This document shows positions 1 to 10,112 of a stretch of DNA of 64,000 nt, piece after piece (position 1 is the first letter of the stretch; the number at the start of each line of letters is the position of its first letter). Both the position numbers and the translations under genes were made by a program. The notes beneath the pieces are model-generated. The model made no database searches. It was given only the letters and a program-made list of their open reading frames with translations, and had not been told where the DNA came from. Source of the DNA: Ramlibacter terrae (GTDB lineage: Bacteria > Pseudomonadota > Gammaproteobacteria > Burkholderiales > Burkholderiaceae_C); the NCBI GenBank assembly GCA_013127575.1, contig CP053418.1:1736001-1800000 (forward strand), in the 5' to 3' direction.

Positions 1-1282
1 CTCGAAGAAATCGAGGAAGAACGCCAGCACGAAGATCAGGATGTTCACCACGATCAGGAAGCCGAGCTGCCCGCCGGGCAGGCCGGACAGCAGGTGCTCG
101 ACCCACTTCGGGCCGTCGACGCCCGGAAGGTCAGGCCGAACATGGTCGCGCCGATCAGGATGAACACGACGAAGCAAGACAACTTGGTGGTGGTGTTCAG
201 CGCCTGCTTGAGCAGGCTGAAGCTCAGGCGCTTGCGGGCCCACGCCATGCCGAGCGCGCCCAGCGCGCCCATGGCGCCGCCTTCGGTGGGCGTCGCGACG
301 CCGGGAAGATGGTGCCCAGCACCGGGAAGATCAGGAACAGCGGCGGGATCAGCACGAAGGTGACGCGTTCGGCCATGCGCGAGAGCAGCCCGAGGCGCGT
401 GACCTTGTTGATGACGGCGATCACGAAGGCCAGCAGCACGCCGGCGCACAGCGACACGACGATGGTCTCGTCGGTGGCCACTGTCGCCACCTCGGTGCCC
501 TTGAACCACGTGAGCACCTTGGCGTAGTTCTCGGCGAGGAACACGGCGGCGATCGCGCTGACGACGGTCAGCACCAGCAGGGACGGCGTGCCGCTGCTGC
601 CGCTCGGCTCGCGGAACACGCGCGCTTCCAGCGGCAGGGCCGGCACCATCTTCGGCCGGAAGATCGCCAGGCCGACGACGTACAGCACGTAGAGGCCGGT
701 CAGCACGAAGCCGGGGATGAACGCGCCCTTGTACATGTCGCCGACGCTGCGACCGAGCTGGTCCGCCAGCACGATCAGCACCAGCGAGGGCGGGATGATC
801 TGGGCCAGCGTGCCGGAGGCGGCGATCACGCCCGACGCCAGCCGCCGGTCGTAGCCGTAGCGCAGCATGATGGGCAGCGAGATCAGGCCCATGGAGATCA
901 CCGAGGCGGCCACCACGCCGGTGGTGGCGGCCAGCAGCGCGCCGACGAAGATCACGGCGATGGCCAGGCCGCCACGCAGGGGCCCGAACAGCTGCCCGAT
1001 GGTGTCCAGCAGGTCTTCGGCCATGCCGCTGCGTTCGAGGATCAGCCCCATGAGCGTGAAGAACGGGATCGCCAGCAGCGTGTCGTTCTGCATGATGCCG
1101 AATAGCCGCAGCGGCAGCGCCTGCATCAGCGCCTCGGGCAGCACGCCCATCTCGATGCCGATGACGGCGAAGAACAGGCCGCAGGCGCCGAGGCTGAAAG
1201 CCACGGGGAAGCCGAACAGCAGGAAGACGATCAGGCCCGCGAACATGATCGGGGCCGGGTTCTGTGCGATGAACTGGGTCAT
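1..1282 (-). CDS. dctM: TRAP transporter large permease DctM (3' end beyond left edge)
   Basis: Large membrane subunit of a TRAP (tripartite ATP-independent periplasmic) transporter, which couples an ion gradient to uptake of an organic acid delivered by a periplasmic receptor. The protein starts MTQFIAQNPAPIMFAGL and is a chain of hydrophobic segments with the family's small-residue loops and a GVATPTEGGAMGALG stretch. It lies 13 bases after dctQ, so the two form an operon; no receptor gene (dctP) is next to them in the window. The frame breaks near 305 and 120; inserting A to give CCAGG at each restores the DctM sequence. About 427 codons are visible of roughly 430 expected, so only the extreme C-terminus is missing. 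Substrate unknown. Confidence 0.9.
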
Positions 1283-1295
1283 TTTGGTTCTGTCC

Positions 1296-1901
1296 TCAAG
1301 CCAGCTTGGCCCGTTCGGCCGCTTCGGCCTGGCGCCGGATCTCCTCGGCGAGTTCCTCCTCGGCGCTCTTGGCCACCAGCTTCACCGTGGGATCGGGGAT
1401 CAGCCCCTTCAGGAAGGCGATGCGCTTGATCAGTTCCGAGAACCCTTGCAGCAGCAGCAGCGTGAAGCCGATCGGCATCATCAGGTAGACCGGCCAGCGG
1501 ACCAGGCCGCCGGCGTTGGACGACATCTCGCCGGAGCGCATGCCCTGCAGGAAGAACGGGATGCCGTAGTACAGGATCACCAGGCACACCGGCGTGAGGA
1601 ACAGCGTGAAGCCGATGATGTCGATCCAGATCTGCTTGCGCTTGGACAGTTTGCTGGCGATCACGTCGATCTTGACGTGCTCTCCGTTGAGCAGCGTGTA
1701 ACCCGCGGCGAGCAGGAACGAGGCAGCGAAGAGGTACCACTGCACTTCGAGGTACGCGTTCGAGCTGGTGTTGAATGCCTTGCGCACCACCGCGTTGAGG
1801 CCGCTGATGACGGTGCAGGCCGGGATCAGCCAGATGACCCAGCGGCCGACGAACGCATTCAGGCGGTCGACGCCGCCCGAGAACTTCAGGAGTCCTTGCA
1901 T
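1296..1901 (-). CDS. dctQ: TRAP transporter small permease DctQ
   Basis: Small membrane subunit of the TRAP transporter, expected to scaffold DctM. The frame is unbroken. I chose ATG 1901 (MQGLLKFSGGVDRLN), preceded by GGAG about 11 bases upstream; the frame is open further upstream, but the extra 60 residues have no DctQ character. About 200 residues with four hydrophobic helices, the DctQ-like YLEVQWYLFAASFLL segment and HVKIDV after helix two, then a charged C-terminal tail rich in Glu and Ala. It is first in a dctQM operon transcribed away from the SenA/EgtB-like gene. Confidence 0.92.
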   Translation of the reverse strand: MQGLLKFSGGVDRLNAFVGRWVIWLIPACTVISGLNAVVRKAFNTSSNAYLEVQWYLFAASFLLAAGYTLLNGEHVKIDVIASKLSKRKQIWIDIIGFTLFLTPVCLVILYYGIPFFLQGMRSGEMSSNAGGLVRWPVYLMMPIGFTLLLLQGFSELIKRIAFLKGLIPDPTVKLVAKSAEEELAEEIRRQAEAAERAKLA

Positions 1902-2122
1902 GTCTTTCTTGTCTCCGTTGCTTGAGGCGCAAGGGCCCCGGATGGTCGGATAATGTAAGCCGGAAGATTCTAGGGAGCGCCCCGGGAGCAGCCTGACAGC
2001 ATCGTGACGGACGAGCTGCGGGTCAAGGGGGCTTGTACCTGCGAACCCGCGATTGTGCGTCCTCGCAAGGGCGTTGCGCATGTGGGACGCACGTACCGGG
2101 GCCGGGCAACCATAATCCGCCC

Positions 2123-3369
2123 ATGCAAGCCACGGCGCTCATCGACGGTCCCGACATGCGCCGCGCCGGCCGCGACCGCCTTTCGCTCGCGCTGATGGAC
2201 GCGCGCGCAACTTCACCCTGCAGCTGCTCGCGCAGTTCGAGCAGGCGCTCGGCCCGACGCTGCCGGTGGTGCCTGGCCCGCTGGTGCTGCCGCCGCTGTG
2301 GGTGGCCGGCCACGTCGGCTGGCTCTCCGAATTCTGGATCGCGCGCAATCCGCAGCGCGGCATGGGCGCGCGGTGTCCGGCGGACGCCGTGCGCATGGGC
2401 TCCATCGAGCCGAACGCCGACCGCTGGTTCGACCCCACCGGCCAGCCGCAGCCCGCCCGCTGGGCGCTCGACCTGCCGGACGCCGCAGGCGTCCGCGACT
2501 ACCTGCTGGCCACGCTGGAAGTCACGCTCGAACTGCTCGAGAAGACGCCCGACGACGACGACAGCCTCTACTTCTTCCGCCTGGCGTTGTTCCACGAGGA
2601 CCTGCGCGGCGAGCAGCTGGTGGCGCTGGCACAGTCGGCCGGCGTGCGCCTGGGCCTGAAGCTGCCCGACGGCGCGCAGGCCCGGCCCGCGCTGCTGGTG
2701 CCCGCCACGCGCTGGCCGATGGGATGGTCCGATCCGGGCTTCGCGCTCGACGTCGAACGCGGTTCCGAGCCGGTGCAGGTGCCCGAGTTCGAGATCGACG
2801 CGCAGCCGGTGTCCTGGTCGCAGTACGTCGAGTTCATCGACGACGGCGGCTACGACCGGCCGGAGTTCTGGCAGCCCGCGGGCTGGACCTGGCTCGAACA
2901 GGAGGCGCAGCGCGAAGGCCGCCGCGGCCCCCGCCACGTGGAGCAGATCGGGGAGGCCGGCGGCGCGGTGCTGCAGTCGGTGTTCGGCAAGTCGGCGCGC
3001 ATGGGCGGCAGCCAGCCGGTGATGCACGCGAGCTGGTGGGAAGCGGATGCCTTCGCGCGCTGGGCCGGCCGCCGGCTGCCCACCGAAGCCGAATGGGAGA
3101 TCGCGGCGCACGCCGGCGCGCGGCGCGGCTTCCGCTGGGGCGACGTGCGCGAGTGGACCGCCGGCACGCTGCGGCCCCGGGCCGGCTTCGCGCCGGCCGG
3201 CTGGTCCGCCAGCGCGGAGCTGGACGCGCAGGCGGTGTTCGGCGTCGCGCGCGCTCAGCGGGGCATGTCGTTCGCCAGCCGCTCGCGCATGCGGAACGCC
3301 CGCGCGCGTTGGTGGGCGCTGCCAGAGCGCGACGAAGCCTTCGTCGGCTTCAGGACTTGCGCGGCCTGA
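2123..3369 (+). CDS. SenA/EgtB-like nonheme iron enzyme (DinB_2 plus FGE-sulfatase fold)
   Basis: About 415 residues with the two-part build of EgtB (ergothioneine) and SenA (selenoneine) synthases: an N-terminal DinB-like helical domain and a C-terminal formylglycine-generating-enzyme fold. Seen: an MDAR start of the DinB domain, GHVGWLSEFW with the first iron His, IEPNADRWFD, ALFHEDLRGEQL, and a C-terminal block ending ERDEAFVGFRTCAA. The family motif at the second and third iron ligands is normally HxxxHxE; here it reads HEDLRGE, so the second His is Arg. The sequence style is nearer to SenA-type proteins, but no senB or senC lies nearby, so the substrate is open. ATG 2123 is preceded by the promoter-sized gap from dctQ. 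One frame break near 2200 in the MDAR motif. The last 20 bases overlap the convergent regulator. Confidence 0.8.
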
Positions 3370-4465
3370 CGCCCGCGCGCTTGGGCGGCAGCTTCCACCA
3401 CGGCAGCTCCGCCCGCAGGCTGAGCACCTCGCCGCTGCGCCACGGCGTGTAGCCGGGCAGGTCTGCCAGCGTGCGCTGCCACCGCGGGTCCTGCAGCAGG
3501 CGCCGCAGCGCGGCGATGGGCGGCTGGTCGAGCGCGTCTTTCAGGCACACGAGGTAGTAGTGTTCCCGCAGCAAGGGCACGAAGTCGAGGTTGCGCGCGC
3601 GCGCCGCGGCTTCGATGCCCACGCCGCAGTCGGCGGCGCCCGAGGCGATGGCCTGCGCCACGGCCGCATGCGACGGTTCCTCGTGCGGCGCAGGGGAGAG
3701 CTCGGCGGCCTGCAACTGCTCCTGCGCCAGCAACTCATCCACCAGCAGCCGCGTGCCGCTGCCCGCGGGACGGTGCACGAAGCGCGCGCGGCGCCGCGCC
3801 ACGTCGTGCAGCGTCTGCAGGCGCAGCGGATTGCCGGGCGCGACGATCAGGCCCCTGGCTGCGCTCCGCGAAGCCGATCAGCTTGTGGCGGCCCGGCTGC
3901 AACAGCGGCTGGTACGCGCGCTGCGTGTGCGTGCCCAGCCCCGGCTGCTGCGAGCTGTGGAAGCCCGCCAGCAGGCAGCGGCCGTCGTTCAGCGCGGCGA
4001 TCGCGTCCACGCTGCCGCAAAAGCGCACGTCGAGGTGCAGCTGCGCCTGTTCCACGGCGAAGCCGCGCAGCAGCGACAGGCCGTCGTCGTGGCTGGCGAA
4101 GAGGCCCAGCACCTGCGCCTTTTCGTCGAAGGCGACGGCGAACACACGCGCTCAGGTCGGCGTGCAGCGCTTCGATCTGCGGCGCGAGGCGCGCCTGCGC
4201 CGGCGTTCGGCCCACAGCAGCTTCTCGCCGAAGGCGGACAGGCGCGCCGCCTGCCCTTTCTCCCACAGCACCAGCGGCTGCGCGAGCTCGACCTCCCAGC
4301 GCTTGAGCTCGCCCCACACGTGGCGGTAGGAGAAGCCGAGCGCCTTGGCCGCGGCGGAGATCGAGCCTTGCTCCTGCACCGCGTGCAGCAGGTCCATCAG
4401 CGCATTGCGGATCCAGCCGCCCGGCGCCGGGCGGCGAAGGCATACGAGAGTTCCACCTTGCGCAT
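3350..4465 (-). CDS. ModE-type HTH regulator fused to a periplasmic-binding-like domain
   Basis: One-component regulator of about 370 residues. Residues 1-110 form a winged helix like ModE (GSISAAAKALGFSYRHVWGE, then a KRWEVELAQPLV wing). The rest resembles a type-2 periplasmic binding protein (VFAVAFDEKAQVLGLFASHD, LLAGFHSSQQPG, FVHRPAGSGTRLLVDELL, DCGVGIEAAARA). It lies upstream of and divergent from tupBCA, which suggests that it senses tungstate, molybdate or molybdopterin status and controls that operon; this is inference from position. Start ATG 4465 is followed by MRKVELSYAF. The frame breaks near 4430, 4200, 4150 and 3850; all four are repaired by restoring CCWGG. Confidence 0.82.
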
Positions 4466-4573
4466 GCGGCGAGTATGCCGCCCGCCGCGCGGGCCGCCGC
4501 CGCGGCTATGCACGGGTTTCATAACTCGCAAGCACCGAGGCGCGGGCGCGCGCGGCGCCCTTAGGATGCGCGC

Positions 4574-5307
4574 GTGAACAGCTTCCACGACAGCATCGCG
4601 CGCGCCCTCGAACTGATCGCCGGCGCGGATGCGATGCTTCTTTCGATCGTCGGCCGCTCACTCGCGGTCAGCGGCACGGCCTGCGTCCTGGCGTGCGTGC
4701 TGGGGCTGGTCCTCGGCGCCTGGCTCGGCGTCGCGCGCTTCGCCGGCCGCGGCGCGCTCATCACCGTGCTGAACACGTCGCTGGCGATTCCGTCCGTGGT
4801 GGTCGGGCTGGTGGTGTATCTGCTGCTGTCGCGCTCCGGACCGCTCGGCTTCCTCGGCTGGCTGTTCTCGTTCCGGGCAATGGTGGTCGCGCAGGTGCTG
4901 CTGGTGCTGCCGGTGTGCACCGCGCTCACGCGCCGGTGGTGGAGGACGCCGAACGCGCCAACGGCGAGCAGCTGCGTTCGCTCGGCGCGGGCGGCGTGCT
5001 GCGCAGCCTGATGCTGGCGTTCGACGAACGCTATGCGCTGCTCACCGTGTTGCTCGCGTGCTTCGGCCGCGCCATCTCGGAGGTGGGCGCGGTGATGATC
5101 GTCGGCGGCAACATCGACGGCTTCACCCGCGTGATGACGACCGCGATCGCGCTGGAAACCAGCAAGGGCGACCTGCCGCTGGCGCTCGCGCTGGGCATGG
5201 TGCTGCTGGCCGTGGTGCTTGCGCTCAATGCGGTGATCGCGCTGGTGGCGCGCTGGCGCGGCGCACGGTCGGAGAGCCTGGGCGCGCTGCAGGGAGCGGC
5301 GCCATGA
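4574..5307 (+). CDS. tupB: Tungstate ABC transporter permease TupB
   Basis: Inner-membrane permease of a TupABC importer, which takes up tungstate as a molybdenum-cofactor metal. About 244 residues with five or six helices; the conserved loop that docks the ATPase is seen in EDAERANGEQLRSLGAGG, and EVGAVMIVGGNI is typical of the TupB/ModB family. GTG 4574 is chosen as start because AGGA lies 7 bases upstream. Stop and the tupC start overlap as ATGA at 5304. One frame break near 4935. First gene of tupB-tupC-tupA, divergent from the ModE-like regulator. Confidence 0.9.
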
Positions 5308-6000
5308 GCGGCTGGGTGCAGCTGAAGGACGTCCACCTGCGCTTCGGCGCGGTCACGGCGCTGCAGGGCGTCGACCTGCGCATCGCCGAGGGTGAGCGCG
5401 TCGCCCTGATCGGCGCCAACGGCAGCGGCAAGAGCACCTTGCTGCGCGTGCTGCACGGCCTCCTGCGGCCCACCTCGGGTTCGGTGCTGCGCGATGGCGC
5501 CATGCGGCAGGCCATGGTGTTCCAGCGCCCCTATGCGCTGCGCGCCTCGGCGATCACGAACGTGGCGCTCGGTCCGTGGCTGCGCGGCACCCGCTGGCGC
5601 GCGGCGAAGGAACAGGCGCTGGCCGCGCTCGGGCGCGTCGGCCTCGCGTCGGTGGCGCTGCGCAACGCGCGCAACCTGTCGGGCGGCCAGTTGCAGCGCA
5701 TGGCGCTGGCGCGCGCGTGGGCGCTCGACCCGCAGGTGCTGCTGCTCGACGAGCCGACGGCCAGCCTCGACCCGCATGCCAAGCGCGAGGTCGAGGCGCT
5801 GATGGCGGAGTTCGCGGAGGGCGGCACCACGCTGGTGTTCGCCAGCCACAACCTGGGGCAGGTCAAGCGCGGCCACGCGCGTCGTCTACATGGAACACGG
5901 ACGCGTGCTGGCCGACCTGCCGGTGCGCGATTTCTTCAACGGCCCGCTCGGCGCGACGTCGCGCGAGGCCGAACTGTTTGTCAAGGGAGAACTGGGATGA
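5304..6000 (+). CDS. tupC: Tungstate ABC transporter ATP-binding protein TupC
   Basis: ATPase of the tungstate importer. Walker A GANGSGKST near residue 40, signature LSGGQLQR near 130, Walker B LLLLDEPT near 150, switch His in FASHN. About 231 residues, normal for TupC. It overlaps tupB and tupA by ATGA at both ends, so translation is probably coupled. The frame breaks once near 5870, where CCTGG appears as CGG; the repaired C-terminus runs VVYMEHGRVLADLPV and ends at 6000. Confidence 0.9.
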
Positions 6001-6801
6001 AGCTGAAACGCATGATGGCGGTCGTCGCGATGGTGGTGGGCATGGGCGGCGCCGGGCGCAGTCCGCCATCACGATGGCATCCACCACGTCGACAGAACAG
6101 TCGGGCCTGTTCGGCCACCTGCTGCCCGAGTTCAAGAAGGCGACCGGCATCGACGTGAAGGTCGTCGCCGTCGGTACCGGGCAGGCCATCGACAGCGCCC
6201 GCCGCGGCGACGCCGACGTGCTGTTCGTGCACGACCCGGTGGCCGAGGAGAAGTTCGTCGCCGACGGCTTCGCGGCCAGGCGCTATCCGGTCATGTACAA
6301 CGACTTCGTGGTCGTCGGCCCCAAGGCCGATCCGGCGGGCGCCCGCGGCAAGGACATCGTCGTGGCGCTGCAGAAGATCGCCGCGGCCAACGCGCCCTTC
6401 ATCTCGCGCGGCGACAAGAGCGGCACGCACGCGGCCGAATTGCGCTACTGGAACCAGGCCGGCTTGGCGGCCGCCAAGGGCGGCGGCTACAAGGAATGCG
6501 GCTGCGGCATGGGGCCGGCGCTGAACATCGGCGCGTCCAGCAACGGCTACGTGCTGGCCGACCGCGGCGGCACTGGCTCAGCTTCAAGAACCGCGGCGAC
6601 CTGGCGGTGCTGGTCGAAGGCGACACCCGCCTCTTCAACCAGTACGGCGTGATGGCCGTGAGCCAGGCGAAGCACCCGCACGTGAAGGCGCGCGAGGCGC
6701 AGCAGTTCGTGGACTGGGTGGTTTCGCCCGCCGGCCAGGCTGCGATCGCGTCGTACAAGATCGGCGGCGAGCAGTTGTTCTTCCCCAATGCCACGAAGTA
6801 G
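5997..6801 (+). CDS. tupA: Tungstate-binding periplasmic protein TupA
   Basis: Exported receptor of the Tup importer. An N-terminal signal peptide (MKLKRMMAVVAMVVG) is followed by the TupA signature TSTEQSGLFGHLLPEF, where the oxyanion is bound by the Ser/Thr residues. Further family blocks are DVLFVHDPVAEEKFVADG, FISRGDKSGTHAAE and a C-terminal VDWVVSPAGQAAIASYKI. About 268 residues. The frame breaks near 6055 (repaired as CCTGG) and 6572 (ACCTGG). Last gene of tupBCA, convergent with modC; only 66 bases separate them. Confidence 0.9.
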
Positions 6802-6867
6802 CCCGTGCTGCGCCGTCTTGCGCGCAACGCGCTGCGCGTCGAGGTGCGGCCGGCGCCGTTCTGAGTT

Positions 6868-7943
6868 TCAGTCGACCAGCGCCGCCGACTTCACCTGCGC
6901 CCACACGTGCGCGCCCGGAGCCAGCGCAAGCGCGTCCACGGCGCGCGCCGTCACGCGTGCCGGCAGCAGCGACGGTCCGCAGGCAAGCTGAACCATCGCC
7001 TGCGAAGGATGGACGCCCGGCGCGATCGCGTGCACCGTGCACGCCAACCGGTTCTGGATCGTGCTCGTCTCGTCCGGGGCGAGCGCGATGCTCACGTCGC
7101 GGGCCATGACGCGCACCCGCACCCGGCTGCCGACGGCCCGCCCGGGATCGGCCAGCCACAGCGACCCGCCGTCGAACGCCACGCGCGCCGGTGCCAGCGT
7201 GCATCGCGCTCCGCGATCGCGCCTTCGAGCAGGGCCGATGCTTCCCCGCCAGGCAAGCCCGCGGCGTCGAGCCGCCCGAACAAGTCCGCCAGCGGCCCAC
7301 TGGCGACGACGCGTCCCGCATCCAGCAGCACGAGATGGTCCGCCAGCCGCGCGACTTCATCCACCGCATGCGTCACGTACAGCATGGGCAGCTTCAGCTC
7401 GTCGCGCAGCCGTTCCAGCCAGGGCAGGATCTCGCGCCGCCGCGCCGCGTCGAGCGAGGCCAGCGGTTCGTCCAGCAGCAGGATGCGGGGCTGCGTGGCC
7501 AGCGCGCGCGCGATGGCCACGCGCTGGCGCTCGCCGCCGGAGAGCTGGTGCGGCCGCCGGTCCAGCAGGCCGCCGATGCCGAGCAATTCGACCAGCGGCG
7601 CGAGGTCCGCGCCGCCGCCCGCGCGCTTCTGCCCGAACGCCAGGTTGCCGCGCACGTCGAGATGGTCGAACAGGCTGGCTTCTGGAAGACGTAGCCGAGC
7701 GGACGGCGGTGCGTCGGCCGGGAAGATGCCGTGCGCGTCGTCCTGCCAGGTCTCGCCGGCCACGACCACCTGCGCATCGGACGCGCGTTCCAGCCCCGCG
7801 ACACAACGCAGCAAGGTCGTCTTGCCCGACCCCGAGGGGCCTAACACCGCGGTGATGCCGCTGCCCGGCAACTGCAGGTCCGCGTCGAGCACGAAGCCGC
7901 CGCGGACCAGCCGCAGCCGGATGGCGATGCCGTCCGCGCTCAT
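6868..7943 (-). CDS. modC: Molybdate ABC transporter ATP-binding protein ModC
   Basis: ATPase of the ModABC molybdate importer. Walker [10 protein letters not shown] near residue 34, signature LSGGERQR near 127, Walker B ILLLDEP near 147, His in [10 protein letters not shown]-terminal TOBE-type oxyanion domain is readable as [18 protein letters not shown]. About 359 residues, normal for ModC. One frame break near 7198 is repaired by CCTGG. A second pair of compensating breaks near 7720 and 7690 garbles the Q-loop; the alternate frame reads [10 protein letters not shown], as expected. Overlaps modB by ATGA at 7940. Confidence 0.92.
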
Positions 7944-8622
7944 CCGAGCACCCGCAGGCTGCGGCGGTTCAGCAGGGCCAGCGCCAGCAGGACGGCGAAC
8001 GAGAACGCCACCATGGCCGCCGACAGCCAGTGCGCCTGCGTGTACTGCAAGGCTTCGACGTGGCCGTAGATCTGCGTCGAGACGACGCGGGTGCGCTCGG
8101 GGATGTTGCCGCCGATCATCAGCACCACGCCGAACTCGCCCACGGTGTGCGCGAAGCTGAGGACGGCGGCCTGCACGATGCCGCCGCGCGCGAGCGGCAG
8201 CGCCACGTGGAAGAAGCGGTCGAGCGGCCCCGCGCGCAGCGTGGCGGCGGCTTCGAGCGGCCGCCGCCCGATCGCCTCGAAGGCGTTCTGCAGCGGCTGC
8301 ACCGCGAAAGGCAGCGAGTACACGATCGATCCCAGCAACAGCCCGCCGAAGGTGAAGGGCAGCAGGCCGATGCCCAGCGACTGCGTGAGCTGCCCGCCCC
8401 AGCCCTGCGGGCCGAGCGCGACCAGCAGGTAGAAGCCCAGCACGGTAGGCGGCAGCACGGGGGCAGGGCGACGACGGCGCCGATGGGGCCGCGCCAGCGT
8501 GAGTGCGTGTGGGCCAGCCACCAGGCCAGCGGCGCGGACAGCAGCAGCAGGAGCAGCGTCGTGGCCGTGGCCAGTTTCAGCGTGAGCCAGATCGCCTGCA
8601 GGTCGTCGGCGCTCAGGGGCAT
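7940..8622 (-). CDS. modB: Molybdate ABC transporter permease ModB
   Basis: Inner-membrane permease of ModABC. Starts [18 protein letters not shown]; helices follow, with the family features [25 protein letters not shown] and [14 protein letters not shown], and the ATPase-docking loop [15 protein letters not shown]. About 228 residues. One frame break near 8460 in the [11 protein letters not shown] motif. It follows modA by 7 bases and overlaps modC by ATGA, so modABC is one operon on the minus strand. Confidence 0.92.
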
Positions 8623-8629
8623 GGCCGGG

Positions 8630-9376
8630 TCAGGTCTCGTAGCCGTGCGCGCGCAGCACGGTGCGGGCGGCGTCGCTGCGCAGGTAGGCGAGCAGCGCGG
8701 CGGCAGCGGGGTTGGCCTGTCCGGCGCGCAGCAGCACGGCGTCCTGCCGCAGCGGCGGGTGCAGGTGCGGCGGCACGATCCACGCGGAGCCGCGCGCGAT
8801 GCGGCCCTGCGCCATCACCTGCGACAGCGCGACGAAGCCGATCGGCGCGTTGCCGGAGGCCACGAACTGGTAGGCCTGGCCGACGCTTTCCCCTGGACGA
8901 GGTGCGGCTGCCACGCGGCCAGCACGCCGAGGCGCTCCAGCACCCGGCGCGCCGCGGCGCCGTACGGCGCGACGCGCGGGTCCGCGATGGCGAGCGGACC
9001 GGCGGGCGCGGCGCGCAGCACCGCACCTTCGCCGTAGACGACGCCGGGCCGCGCGCTCCACAGCACGAGCCGGCCGATGGCATAGGTGATGCGGGTGCCG
9101 GGCACCCCGAGGCCCTCCGCTTCCAGCCGCTGCGGCGTTTCCTCGGTCGGCGGCCAGCAGCACCTCGAACGGCGCGCCGTTGCGGACCTGCGCGTAGAAC
9201 TTGCCGGTGGAGCCGGGCACCAGCACCGCCTCGTGCCCGGTGGCGCGGGCGAATCCGCGCGCGATCTCCTGCATGGCGGGCGCCACGTTGGCGGCCACCG
9301 CCACCTGCACCTTGTCCGCGTGCGCGGGCAGGGCGCAGGCGAGCAGCAAGGGGGTCAGCAGGAGGCGAGCGCGCAT
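8630..9376 (-). CDS. modA: Molybdate-binding periplasmic protein ModA
   Basis: Exported receptor of the ModABC importer. Signal peptide MRARLLLTPLLLACALPAHA, then VQVAVAANVAPAMQEIA, the oxyanion-site region ATGHEAVLVPGSTGKFYAQ, and C-terminal GQAYQFVASGNAPIGFVALSQ. About 249 residues. First gene of modABC; the promoter must lie in or before the 34-base gap to the hypothetical gene upstream, which is read in the same direction. The frame breaks near 9145 (extra G inside a CCAGG site) and 8895 (CCAGG context). Confidence 0.92.
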   Translation of the reverse strand: MRARLLLTPLLLACALPAHADKVQVAVAANVAPAMQEIARGFARATGHEAVLVPGSTGKFYAQVRNGAPFEVLLAADRGNAAAAGSGGPRGARHPHHLCHRPARAVERAARRRLRRRCGAARRARRSARHRGPARRAVRRRGAPGAGAPRRAGRVAAAPRPGESVGQAYQFVASGNAPIGFVALSQVMAQGRIARGSAWIVPPHLHPPLRQDAVLLRAGQANPAAAALLAYLRSDAARTVLRAHGYET

Positions 9377-9410
9377 GGGCGCGATTGTGCGGGATGGCAC
9401 CGCCGCCGAT

Positions 9411-9956
9411 TCAGTCCGGCTTGCGTTCCAGCGGCGCCCCGATGGTGATCTCGGACACGCCCGAGAGGCTGGACGGGTCGGCCTCGCCGCCGCTGTCCTC
9501 GCCCGGACGCGGATGGGAGGGCGGCGTGAGCTGGATCAGGAGATCGCGCAGTTCGCGCATCGCGGGCGTGGCATGCAACTGCTCGGAAGCATGCAGCCAG
9601 AGGCCGCCGAAGTGGCTCATCTCGCCGATCCACAGGGTGCGCACCATGCGGCGGATCTTGGTCTCCAGCAGCGGCAGGCCGAGCAGCAGGCGCAGCGACG
9701 AATCGCGTTCCCATTGCGCCAGCCGCACCATCCCGAGATAGACGTCGAGGCCGTCGGGCGCGCGGCCGATGCGCCGCACCTCGATGGTGACCACGCCGTC
9801 GGCGATGCCCCAGCGGCGGCACTGGTTGGCGATCAGGCTCTCGTACTCGGCCTCGAGCCCCCGGCCCGCGGGCAGGGATGCGTCGACCTCGGTGTCGCGA
9901 CCGTGATCCTCCCGGCGACTTCCGTCCCGGGCAAACAGCTTGCGCAAATCGAACAT
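9411..9956 (-). CDS. Hypothetical cytoplasmic protein
   Basis: I do not recognise a named family. 181 residues, unbroken frame. ATG 9956 gives MFDLRKLFARDGSRRED; the frame is open upstream for 39 more codons without homology features, so the shorter start is preferred. It has no signal peptide and no membrane segment. The middle is acidic and aromatic (NQCRRWGIADGVVTIEVRR, MVRLAQWERDSSLRLLLGL) and the C-terminus is Pro/Gly/Ser-rich. It lies 34 bases before modA on the same strand and may be co-transcribed with it; a link to molybdate uptake is not shown. Confidence 0.7.
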   Translation of the reverse strand: MFDLRKLFARDGSRREDHGRDTEVDASLPAGRGLEAEYESLIANQCRRWGIADGVVTIEVRRIGRAPDGLDVYLGMVRLAQWERDSSLRLLLGLPLLETKIRRMVRTLWIGEMSHFGGLWLHASEQLHATPAMRELRDLLIQLTPPSHPRPGEDSGGEADPSSLSGVSEITIGAPLERKPD

Positions 9957-10112
9957 GGATACCGCATGTGCCGCTCCCTCGCGGCGTTCAGCATTCTTCT
10001 TCTTCTCGCGGACCCGCCGGTTGGCGCGGCGCCCGCGGCGGACTCCCCGGTCCTGGTAGCTGATTGGTTGCATGCCAACGGCTGCGGGAATTCTAGGGGG
10101 CGGGCCCCGGGC

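Noticed and set aside
1902..2122. An additional gene in the dctQ-SenA-like gap.
   Set aside because: Short frames overlap both gene starts and lack coding character; the 220 bases most likely hold the two divergent promoters, though no convincing -35/-10 pair was found.
9957..10112. A small gene or RNA between the hypothetical gene and the Fis regulator.
   Set aside because: Only short open frames with no ribosome site or conserved structure; nothing supportable is seen in the 156 bases.
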